Below, one piece after another: positions 32,568-40,218 of a stretch of 64,000 bases of DNA. Location: NCBI RefSeq assembly GCF_039871655.1, contig NZ_JBDPLZ010000003.1, positions 682,001 to 746,000 on the forward strand, given 5' to 3'. A program made the translations under genes and the position numbers. Within the stretch, counting starts at the first letter, position 1, and every line of letters begins with the position of its first letter. The notes beneath the pieces are model-generated. The model was not told where the DNA came from, made no database searches, and saw only the letters and a program-made list of their open reading frames with translations. Source of the stretch: Actinocorallia sp039871655 (GTDB lineage: Bacteria > Actinomycetota > Actinomycetes > Streptosporangiales > Streptosporangiaceae).

Positions 32568-33709
32568 GGGTCCTCTTCATCAGCCCCTACCCTCCGGCGA
32601 AGGACGGCATCGGGACCTACACCCGGATCCTGGCCGGCGAGCTGCGCGCCGCCGGCCACGAGATCGCCGTCGCCGTGCCGCGCGCCCTCGGCGGCGCGGC
32701 GCCCGAGGTGATCGGGCATCTGGGCGACCTGCCCGCGCTGGAGCGGGAGATCGACCGGTTCGGGCCGGACGTGGTGCACGTGCAGTTCGCGGTGCCCGCG
32801 TTCGGCGGCCGGACGCTCGCGGTGCCGCGACTGCTGGACCGGCTCGCCGCCCGCCGGGTCGCCCCCGTGGTGGCGACCATGCACGAGGTCACCCGGGACA
32901 CCGAGCTGCTGCGCGGCCCGGGCCGGGCGCTCTACCGCCGGGTCGTCGCCCGGACGGCCCGGGTGACGGCGCACACCCGGGCGGCGCGGGACCTGCTCGC
33001 GGGCCCTCTCGGCGCGCGGGACGCCGTCCTGCTCCCGCACTTCTCCACCCCGCCGCCCGCCGCGGTGCGCAAGCCCGAGGAACTGCGAGCCGAGCACGGC
33101 CTGGGCGAGGCCCGGCTGCTGCTGATGTTCGGCTTCATCCACATGCACAAGGGCCTGGACGACCTGGTGCGCGCGCTCCGGTTGCTGATCGACGCCGAGC
33201 CGGAGCTGTCCGCCGACGTCCGGCTCGTCGTCGCCGGGTCGGTGCGCCGCCGCAGCGGCGTGTTCCGGGTGATGGAGGCGCTCGACCATCTGCACCACGC
33301 GCGGGTGCGGCGGCTGGCCCGGCGGCTGGACGTCTCCGGCCGGATCACCTCCACCCCCTTCGTTCCCGAAGGGGACATCGCCGCCTGGTTCGCCGCCTCC
33401 GAGGCCGTGGTCCTGCCCTACCGGCGGGCCGAGCAGAGCGGGGTCGCCAACCTCGCCCTGGCCTACGGGACCCCGGTGCTCGGCACCACCGCCGGCGGCC
33501 TGTCCGAGCTGTTCGCCGAGTCCCCCTGGAGGGTGCCCCCCGGCAGGCCGGACCTGCTCGCCGAGATGATCGCCGACTTCCTCCGTTCCGGGGCGAGGCC
33601 GTACATTCCTGCGGACCGATCCGGCCCGCAGGACGTCTCCCAGACCGGGCTGGAGCACATCGCGCGAGCCACGCTTGAGCTGTACCGGAGTGTCATCGAT
33701 GTCCGCTGA
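32564..33709 (+). CDS. family 4 glycosyltransferase
   Basis: A 381-residue GT-B enzyme. The N-terminus VRVLFISPYPPAKDGIGTYTR has the glycine loop; the donor domain has FGFIHMHKGLDDLVRA and VLPYRRAEQSGVANLALAYGTPVL. The usual E-x7-E is replaced by EQSGVANLA, seen in some GT4 subgroups. GTG 32564 overlaps the preceding stop by 4 nt. Confidence 0.86.
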   Translation: MRVLFISPYPPAKDGIGTYTRILAGELRAAGHEIAVAVPRALGGAAPEVIGHLGDLPALEREIDRFGPDVVHVQFAVPAFGGRTLAVPRLLDRLAARRVAPVVATMHEVTRDTELLRGPGRALYRRVVARTARVTAHTRAARDLLAGPLGARDAVLLPHFSTPPPAAVRKPEELRAEHGLGEARLLLMFGFIHMHKGLDDLVRALRLLIDAEPELSADVRLVVAGSVRRRSGVFRVMEALDHLHHARVRRLARRLDVSGRITSTPFVPEGDIAAWFAASEAVVLPYRRAEQSGVANLALAYGTPVLGTTAGGLSELFAESPWRVPPGRPDLLAEMIADFLRSGARPYIPADRSGPQDVSQTGLEHIARATLELYRSVIDVR

Positions 33710-34730
33710 TCTGACCGTCGTCCTCTGCTCGATGAACGGGCGCACCCGCATCTCCGAGACGCTCGACGCGCTGGAGAAACAAACCGTACGGGACCGGATG
33801 GAGGTCATCGTGGTGGACGACGGGTCCACCGACGGCACCGGCGACCTGGCCGCCGAACGCGGTCTCACCGTGGTACGCCACCCGGTGAACCGCGGCCTGT
33901 CGGCGGCCCGCAACACCGGGATAGGCGCGGCGGCCGCCCCGCTCGTCGCGTTCCTGGACGACGACTGCGTCCCGGGGCCCGAGTGGGCGGAGATCCTCCT
34001 CGACGCGCAGGAGGACGGCGTCATCGGGGTCAGCGGCCCGGTCATCCCCATCACCGGCACCGGCTTCCTGTCCCGCTACGTCGAGCGCAACAACCGGCAT
34101 CTGCCGCTCGAGCTGAACCTGACCGTCAGCCAGAGCCCCGCCTACCGGCTCTTCCTCTACCTGCGCCGCCAGCTGGCCGCGCCGGAGCCGCCGCGGCGCC
34201 GGGACATCTACTGCCCCACCGGCGGGAACATGGCATTCCGGCGGGCCGCGCTGACCGCCGTCGGCGGGTTCGACGAGCGGTTCCGGTTCGGGTCCGAGGA
34301 GGAGGACATGGTCCGGCGGATGCGCCGGGACCACCCCGGGCGGCTGGTGTTCCTCCCCGAGGCGGCGGTCACCCACCGGTTCCTGCCGACCTGGCGGGGG
34401 CTGCTGCGCCGGAGCGTGGCCTACGGCATGGGCAACGCGCTGCAGTTCCGCAAGTGGCCGTCGGTCAACCCCACCTTCTTCCCCTGGCCCCTCCTGGTCG
34501 CCGCGCTGCTGGCCGCCGGGCTGTGGAAGGCGCCGCTGGCGGCCGCCGGGCTGCTCGCGCCGCTGGTGCTGTACCCGCGCGGGCTGCGCGACGCGGTGGC
34601 GTGCCGCCGACCGGGCCCCCTGGCCGACCCCTACCTGCAGCTGATGCAGGAGGCGTGCGAGGACTACGGCTTCCTGCGCGGCGCCTGGCGGTACCGGCAC
34701 CTCCCGCGCGAGACCAGAGAGGCCACCTGA
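33699..34730 (+). CDS. family 2 glycosyltransferase, membrane-anchored
   Basis: A 343-residue GT-A enzyme with VVDDGSTDGTG, FLDDDCVPGP and EEEDMVRRMR. A C-terminal hydrophobic pair (about 262-295) is followed by a conserved QEACEDYGFLRGAWRYR tail, shared with the minus-strand paralogue at 29110-30141, which has identical length. ATG 33699 has GGAG 9 nt upstream and overlaps the preceding gene by 11 nt. Confidence 0.87.
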   Translation: MSADLTVVLCSMNGRTRISETLDALEKQTVRDRMEVIVVDDGSTDGTGDLAAERGLTVVRHPVNRGLSAARNTGIGAAAAPLVAFLDDDCVPGPEWAEILLDAQEDGVIGVSGPVIPITGTGFLSRYVERNNRHLPLELNLTVSQSPAYRLFLYLRRQLAAPEPPRRRDIYCPTGGNMAFRRAALTAVGGFDERFRFGSEEEDMVRRMRRDHPGRLVFLPEAAVTHRFLPTWRGLLRRSVAYGMGNALQFRKWPSVNPTFFPWPLLVAALLAAGLWKAPLAAAGLLAPLVLYPRGLRDAVACRRPGPLADPYLQLMQEACEDYGFLRGAWRYRHLPRETREAT

Positions 34731-35602
34731 TGATCTCAGTGGTAGTGATCAGCAAGGACGAGCCCGCGCTGGACGGGACGCTCACCGCGGTCTCCGCCCA
34801 GCTCGCGGACCTGGACGGCCCCGCCGAGCTCGTCGTCGTCGACGCCTCCGAGGGGAGGCTCGCCCGGATCGCCGAACGCCACCCCGGAGTGCGCTGGCTG
34901 GACTTCCGCCGCCCGCCGGGCGTCCGCGTGTCGATCCCGCACCAGCGCAACGCGGGGGTGGCCGCCGCCGAGGGCGACGTCATCGTCTTCACCGACGCCG
35001 GCTGCGTGCCCGCCGAGGGGTGGCTCACCACGCTGACCGGGCCGATCGAGCGGGGCGAGGAGGCCGTGACGGCCGGAATGGCCGCCGGCGGGCTCTACGA
35101 GGACGACGCGCGCAGGCGGCCGGAGTACCTGGACGAGTGCCCCACGATCAACCTGGCCTTCCGGCGGGAGGCCTTCGACGCCGTCGGCGGGTTCGACGAG
35201 CGCTTCGAGTACGGCTCCGACGTGGACTTCAGCTGGCGTCTCATCGACCACGGCCACCGGATCAAGAGCGTCCCCGAAGCCGTCGTCACGCATGACTGGG
35301 GGAGCGCCGGACGTCAGCTCAAGCGCTCCTACGCCTACGGGAAGGCGCGGGCGCGGCTCTACCGCAAGCACCGGGCCCGGCGCGGACGGCTGCTGCGCGT
35401 CGAGCCCATGGTGGTCGTCTACCCGGTGTTCCTGCTCGGCCTGCCCGTCCTGGCCCTGGCCCCCTGGTTTCCATGGGTGCTGGCCTATCCGGCGGCCCTG
35501 CTCGTCCCCGCCTGGCGCAACCGGCGCAACGGCCCGGTCCGGGTGATCGTCGACCATCTCGCCTACGGCGCGGGAGTCCTGGCGGAACTGGCCGGCCGAT
35601 GA
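34730..35602 (+). CDS. family 2 glycosyltransferase
   Basis: A 290-residue GT-A enzyme. VVDASEG stands where many relatives have VDDGS, and the donor motif is FTDAGCVP. EYGSDVDFSWRLID gives the acceptor-side acidic motif, and a C-terminal pair of helices (about 222-258) provides anchoring. The ATG shares its first base with the previous stop (TGATG). Sugar unknown. Confidence 0.85.
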   Translation: MISVVVISKDEPALDGTLTAVSAQLADLDGPAELVVVDASEGRLARIAERHPGVRWLDFRRPPGVRVSIPHQRNAGVAAAEGDVIVFTDAGCVPAEGWLTTLTGPIERGEEAVTAGMAAGGLYEDDARRRPEYLDECPTINLAFRREAFDAVGGFDERFEYGSDVDFSWRLIDHGHRIKSVPEAVVTHDWGSAGRQLKRSYAYGKARARLYRKHRARRGRLLRVEPMVVVYPVFLLGLPVLALAPWFPWVLAYPAALLVPAWRNRRNGPVRVIVDHLAYGAGVLAELAGR

Positions 35603-36654
35603 GGGTGTTCGCGCTGCCCCGGGACGGCAACCCCTACCAGGAGCTGCTCTACGGCGAGCTGCGCGGCCTCGGTTTCGAGGTCCGCTACCTCGCCGACCGC
35701 ACGCCCTCCCGCACCCTGAACCTGCTGCTGCTGCCGACCGAGCTGCTGTACGCCAGGCTCAGCGGCGGTGGAGTGGTGCACCTGCACTGGGTGTTCGGCT
35801 TCGGCCTGCCCGGCGGGCCGCGCACCCGGTGGCTCGCGCGCCGCTGGTACGACGTGGTGCTCGCGGTCATCGGCCTGCTGCGCCTGCCGCTGGTGTGGAC
35901 CGCGCACAACGTGCTCCCCCACGACCAGGTCTTCCCCGACGACCTCGCGGCCCGCCGCGCCCTGGTCCGGCGCTGCGCGCTGGTGATCGCCCACGACGAG
36001 GCGGCGCTGCGCCGGCTCGACGGGCTCGGGCTGGTGCCCGCGCGGGCGGCGGTCATCCCGCACGGGTCGTATCCGGCCCCCGCCGTGCCGCCGCCCGGGG
36101 CCACCCGGGAGCGCACCCTGCTGTTCTTCGGCCGGGTGGCGCCCTACAAGGGGGTGCGCGAGCTCGTCGCGGCCTTCCGCGCTCTGCCCGCCGGGCACCG
36201 GGCGCGGCTGCGGATCGTCGGCTCCTGCCCCGACCCCGCGCTCGCCGAGGAGCTGCGCGCGGCGGCCGGAGCGGGGGTCGAGCTCGACCTGCGCCGGGTG
36301 CCGGAGGCGGAGCTGCCGGAGGTCTTCGGCTCGGCGGACGCGGTGGTCCTGCCCTTCCGGGAGATCACCACCAGCGGCAGCGCCCTGCTCGCGCTGAGCT
36401 ACGGCCGTCCGCTGGTGCTGCCCCGAGGGGTGCTCCCGGGGCTGCCCGCCGCCGCGGCTCTCCGGTACGACGGCGCCGGCCTGACCCGCGCCCTGGCCGA
36501 GGCCGCAGCGCTGGACCGGGACGTGCTCGAGGCGATGTCGCGGGCCGCGCTGGACCACGCGGCCCGCACCTCTTGGCCCGCCATCGGGGAGGCGACCGCC
36601 TCGGCCTTCCACGGCCTCCTCCCCGGGGGCGCCACCGACGGAGAGAGAACATGA
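35599..36654 (+). CDS. glycosyltransferase, GT-B fold (GT4-like)
   Basis: A 351-residue GT-B protein. LLFFGRVAPYKGVRELVAAF starts the donor domain, and VVLPFREITTSGSALLALSYGRPLVLP replaces the classical E-x7-E segment. An N-terminal LHWVFGFGLP and WTAHNVLPHD are typical of actinobacterial exopolysaccharide transferases. Start and stop overlap neighbours by 4 nt each. Confidence 0.83.
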   Translation: MRVFALPRDGNPYQELLYGELRGLGFEVRYLADRTPSRTLNLLLLPTELLYARLSGGGVVHLHWVFGFGLPGGPRTRWLARRWYDVVLAVIGLLRLPLVWTAHNVLPHDQVFPDDLAARRALVRRCALVIAHDEAALRRLDGLGLVPARAAVIPHGSYPAPAVPPPGATRERTLLFFGRVAPYKGVRELVAAFRALPAGHRARLRIVGSCPDPALAEELRAAAGAGVELDLRRVPEAELPEVFGSADAVVLPFREITTSGSALLALSYGRPLVLPRGVLPGLPAAAALRYDGAGLTRALAEAAALDRDVLEAMSRAALDHAARTSWPAIGEATASAFHGLLPGGATDGERT

Positions 36655-37946
36655 TCAAAGGGGTGCTGCACTCGGTGCGGACGGACGCCCAGTACCGGGG
36701 TTCGGTCCTGCTGCTGGCCAACACCGTGTTCCTGGCCGGATTCGGGTTCGTCTTCTGGACCCTGGCGGCGCGCGGTTATCCCGACACCTCGGTCGGCCGG
36801 CTCGCCGCGGTGACCGCGGCGGTCAACCTGCTCGGCACGTTCGCGGCTCTGGGCCTGCCCAACACGATCATCCGGCACCTCAAGGAGGAGGCCAACCCGC
36901 GGGAGCTGCTCGTCCTCATCGTCTTCGCGACGGGCGCGGTCGGCGGCCTGCTGGCCCTGCTGGGCCTGCTCCTGGTCGGGCCGGTCCTGCCCTCCGACAT
37001 GGCGCTGCAGCACGGCGGCGGGTCCGCCGCGCTGGTGACCGCGCTGGTGGTGCTCACCGCGGTCAACTCGGCCTTCGACGCGGGGCTGGTCGCCGTGCGG
37101 GCGATCGGGGCGCTGACGCTGAAGAACCTGACGGGCAGCGTCCTCAAGATCGTCGCGCTGTTCCTGCTCAGCGGATTCGGCTCGGCCGGGCTGATCGCCG
37201 CCTACGGGACCGGCACGATCGTGGCGGCGGTCCTGGGCGGCTGGGCGCTGTGGCGGCGGGTCGCCCCGGTCCCCCACCGGTCCGGGTCGATCGCCGTGCT
37301 GCGCCGCTATCTGGCGTTCTCGGCCGGCAACTACGTCGGCACCGTGTTCGGCATCCTGCCCAGCACGATCGTGCCGCTGCAGGTGCTGGCCGTCCGCGGC
37401 GAGGCGGCGACCGCGTGGTTCGCGGTGGCCTTCCAGCTCGTCGGCTTCCTCAACTTCATCCCCTCGACCGCCTCGCAGGTGATGTTCGCCGAGGCGCGCC
37501 AGGGCGGGCTGATCAGCTACTTCCGCAAGGCGTTCAAGAGCATCTACGTGCTGCTGGTGCCCGCCGCGCTCGCCATGTTCCTCGCCGCGCCCTACCTGCT
37601 GATGGCCTTCGGCCGGGAGTACTCCGACAACGCGACCGGCGTCCTGCGGATACTGGCCCTCGGCTCGCTGCTGACCGCGGGCAACTACCTGGTGGACGCC
37701 GCGCTCATCGCCCGCGACCACACCCGGTCCTATATGTTCATGAACGCGACGAACTCGGCGCTCGTACTCGTCCTGACCGGTCTGCTGCTTTCCTACGGCC
37801 TGGTCCAGGGCGCGTTGGGCTGGGTGCTCGCGCAGGGCCTGTCCCTCCTGATCGGATTGTTCATGCTGATGGTGGCCTTCCGGCACCGCCGTCCGAGCCG
37901 CTTCCGCCCCGCCCAGGCGGCCCCCGCCCAGAGCGAGGCCGCGTGA
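36651..37946 (+). CDS. Wzx-like polysaccharide flippase (MATE/MOP superfamily)
   Basis: A 431-residue protein with about 12 hydrophobic segments, the pattern of lipid-linked oligosaccharide flippases. The first segment starts SVLLLANTVFLAGFGFVFW. There is no sequence motif that fixes the substrate. It sits between glycosyltransferase genes, with 4-nt overlaps on both sides, and has GGAGAGAGAAC before its ATG. Presumed to move an undecaprenyl-linked repeat unit across the membrane. Confidence 0.85.
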   Translation: MIKGVLHSVRTDAQYRGSVLLLANTVFLAGFGFVFWTLAARGYPDTSVGRLAAVTAAVNLLGTFAALGLPNTIIRHLKEEANPRELLVLIVFATGAVGGLLALLGLLLVGPVLPSDMALQHGGGSAALVTALVVLTAVNSAFDAGLVAVRAIGALTLKNLTGSVLKIVALFLLSGFGSAGLIAAYGTGTIVAAVLGGWALWRRVAPVPHRSGSIAVLRRYLAFSAGNYVGTVFGILPSTIVPLQVLAVRGEAATAWFAVAFQLVGFLNFIPSTASQVMFAEARQGGLISYFRKAFKSIYVLLVPAALAMFLAAPYLLMAFGREYSDNATGVLRILALGSLLTAGNYLVDAALIARDHTRSYMFMNATNSALVLVLTGLLLSYGLVQGALGWVLAQGLSLLIGLFMLMVAFRHRRPSRFRPAQAAPAQSEAA

Positions 37947-38791
37947 GCGGGGAGCGGATGGCGGTGGTCGTGCCCGCCGGACCGCGTGACGACGTCGCCG
38001 ACACGGTGCGCAGCGTCCTGCGGTGGGTGGAACGGCCGGCGATCGTGGTCGTGGTGGACGACACCGGCGGCCGACTTCCCGAGCTCGGCGGGCCGCCCGT
38101 GACGGTGGTCCCCGCCCCGTCCGGCGCGCCCGGCGGGCAGGGCGGGCTCTGGGTCAAGCTGGCGGCCGGGATGCGTTACGCGCTCGACCACGCCGACTTC
38201 GACCTGCTGCTGCGGCTGGACGCCGACGCCCTGGTGCTCGGGCCGGGGCTGGCCGGACGGGCCGCCGAGCGGTTCGCGGCCGCGCCTCGGGTGGGGCTCC
38301 TCGGCTCCTACCGGGTCGGCCCGGACGGCGCGGCCCGGGACTGGTCCCCGGCGCGGCGGGTGCTGGCCGGCGAGCTCGGTGTCCGGGGACTGCGCGCCCC
38401 CGCGCTGCGCGGGCTGCTGCGGGAGCTGTGCCGGGAGGCGTCCGGCCACGGCTACGAGCTCGGCGCGCATCCGCTCGGCGGGGCCTACGTGTTCCGCGCC
38501 GAGACTCTCCGGGCGATGCGCTCGCTGGGACGGCTGGACCTGCCGGTCATGGCCCGCAGCGGCGCCGGGGAGGACCACCTGTTCGGGCTGCTGACGTTCG
38601 CCTGCGGCTACGCTGTGGACGACTTCGGCGGGCCCGGCGACCCTCTGGCGCTGCGCTGGAGGGGCCTGCCCTGCGCACCGGAGCAGCTATTGCAAGAAGG
38701 CCGTCTTGTCACGCATTCAGTGCGTTTCTGGCAAGAAACACAGGAAAGGGAGATACGCCGGTTTTTTGCGGCGCATCGCGGGGAGGGATAG
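37943..38791 (+). CDS. glycosyltransferase-like protein, GT-A type
   Basis: A 282-residue soluble protein with the beginning of a GT-A fold: AIVVVVDDTGG, then LLLRLDADALVLGPGL, where DADA may be the metal-binding DxD. GAGEDHLFGLLTFACGY may act as the acceptor-side motif. It lacks transmembrane helices. GTG 37943 overlaps the flippase stop by 4 nt; ATG 37958 is an alternative. The glycosyltransferase assignment is from motif pattern and context; a distant role in nucleotide-sugar binding cannot be excluded. Confidence 0.7.
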   Translation: MSGERMAVVVPAGPRDDVADTVRSVLRWVERPAIVVVVDDTGGRLPELGGPPVTVVPAPSGAPGGQGGLWVKLAAGMRYALDHADFDLLLRLDADALVLGPGLAGRAAERFAAAPRVGLLGSYRVGPDGAARDWSPARRVLAGELGVRGLRAPALRGLLRELCREASGHGYELGAHPLGGAYVFRAETLRAMRSLGRLDLPVMARSGAGEDHLFGLLTFACGYAVDDFGGPGDPLALRWRGLPCAPEQLLQEGRLVTHSVRFWQETQEREIRRFFAAHRGEG

Positions 38792-38845
38792 CCCCCTTTT
38801 GCCCTAAGCTCCTGGTGAAGCGGAAGAAAGTCGAGGAAGTACACC

Positions 38846-39754
38846 ATGCCGGGAACCGGAAACGGGTCCCTGTGGCGCGTGACCGCCGCTCTCGCGGGAG
38901 CCCTGTCACTGGCGGTCATCGCGGTCTCCCTGCAACCGGGCGAGACCGAGAACGCCTCCGACATCCCCACTCTGCTTCCCGAACAGCCAGCCTCTCCCAT
39001 CCCCACAGAGCCCACCATCGAACTTCCGAAGATCAAGTGGAAGCTCAGCTTCCGCGACGAGTTCAACGGCACCGGCGCCCCGTCCAGCGGCCGGTGGAAC
39101 TCCGCGACCGGCAACGGCATCAACGGCTACGGGCACAAGGCCCTGCAGTACTACGACCCCGCCAATGTCCGTATGGACGGCTCCGGATCGCTCGTCATCA
39201 CCGCCCGCAAGGCGCGGAACGGCGAGAAGTGCTGGTACGGCCCGTGCACCTACACCTCCGGCCGCATCGACAGCGCCGGGAAGGTCACCCACACCTACGG
39301 CAGGCTCGCCGCCCGGATGAAGCTGCCCGTCGGCAAGGGGCTGTGGCCGGCGTTCTGGACCCAGACGACCGACAAGAAGAAGGCCCGGTACAGCGAGATC
39401 GACATCCTCGAGACCATCGGCAGCGAGTCCAACCGGGTCCAGGGCTTCGCGCACACGGTCAAGGGCAGGGTCGGCGGCGGGGACCTCTTCCTCGACCACA
39501 ACCTCGACGAGAAGTTCCACGTGTACGGGGTGGACTGGACCCCCGAGCGGATCGTCTGGTGGATCGACGGCAGGCCCTACGCCGAGCTCAAGCGCTACCC
39601 CCGCTGGCCGTTCGACGACGACACCGAGCTCTTCTTCATCTTCAACCTGCAGGTCGGCGGCGAATGGCCCGGCAAGCCCGCCGCCGACACCGCCTTTCCC
39701 GCCCGGATGTACGTCGACTGGATCCGCACCTACCACCCCGTGTCAGGCTCATGA
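38846..39754 (+). CDS. secreted or membrane-anchored GH16 beta-glucanase, copy 2
   Basis: A 302-residue GH16 protein with catalytic EIDILE (Glu184, Asp186, Glu189) and GLWPAFWTQ. The N-terminal hydrophobic segment (about 12-29) lacks a clear cleavage site, so it may be a signal anchor, followed by a Pro/Glu-rich linker. The catalytic domain closely resembles the copy-1 enzyme. GAGGAAG lies before ATG 38846; a TAAGCT box 27 nt further up may give an internal promoter. The stop overlaps the next gene by 4 nt. Confidence 0.88.
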   Translation: MPGTGNGSLWRVTAALAGALSLAVIAVSLQPGETENASDIPTLLPEQPASPIPTEPTIELPKIKWKLSFRDEFNGTGAPSSGRWNSATGNGINGYGHKALQYYDPANVRMDGSGSLVITARKARNGEKCWYGPCTYTSGRIDSAGKVTHTYGRLAARMKLPVGKGLWPAFWTQTTDKKKARYSEIDILETIGSESNRVQGFAHTVKGRVGGGDLFLDHNLDEKFHVYGVDWTPERIVWWIDGRPYAELKRYPRWPFDDDTELFFIFNLQVGGEWPGKPAADTAFPARMYVDWIRTYHPVSGS

Positions 39755-40218
39755 GCGACGAACAGAACTCCCCGGGGCCGGACTCGTCCCGATGGCTGCC
39801 GCTCGGCGCGGCGGCCGGAGCGGTCCTGGCGGTGACGCTGCTGCTGCAGACCGGGCCGGGCGGATCCGTGCTGCACGGCCTCGGCCTGGCCGAGAAGCCC
39901 CCTTCTTTCACCGAGATGTCCTTCCTGCACCCGCGTGAACTGCCCGCACGGATCACCACCGGGCAGGCGCCGGCCAAGGCCGAGTTCGAGATCCGCAACC
40001 GCACGGGCGAGAAGCAGGTCTACCGCTGGGTGGCCCTGGCGGTGCGCGGCAGGACCGAGGTCCGGCTCGGCACCGGGTCGGTCACGCTCGCCGACGGCGA
40101 GCGCACCACCGTCAAGCCGCCCGCGGCACGCTGCACACCGGGTCCGGTCCACTACGTGATCCGGCTGGAGACGCGCCGGGAGTCCCTGGGCTTCCACGCC
40201 GACTGCGAGGCGGCATGA
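39751..40218 (+). CDS. small membrane-anchored extracytoplasmic protein
   Basis: A 155-residue protein with one transmembrane helix (about 16-35) and an outer domain of beta-strand character: FEIRNRTGEKQVYRWVALAVRGR and a final strand HYVIRLETRRESLGFHADC. It resembles the soluble domain of DUF1616 proteins, but weakly. It is placed by 4-nt overlaps between the GH16 gene and the putative polymerase gene, so it probably assists polymerisation or export. Function not known. Confidence 0.65.
   Translation: MSDEQNSPGPDSSRWLPLGAAAGAVLAVTLLLQTGPGGSVLHGLGLAEKPPSFTEMSFLHPRELPARITTGQAPAKAEFEIRNRTGEKQVYRWVALAVRGRTEVRLGTGSVTLADGERTTVKPPAARCTPGPVHYVIRLETRRESLGFHADCEAA

Noticed and set aside
33983..35602. 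A 539-residue fused glycosyltransferase
   Set aside because: The first half is an arginine/alanine-rich shadow of the preceding gene; the real start is ATG 34730.
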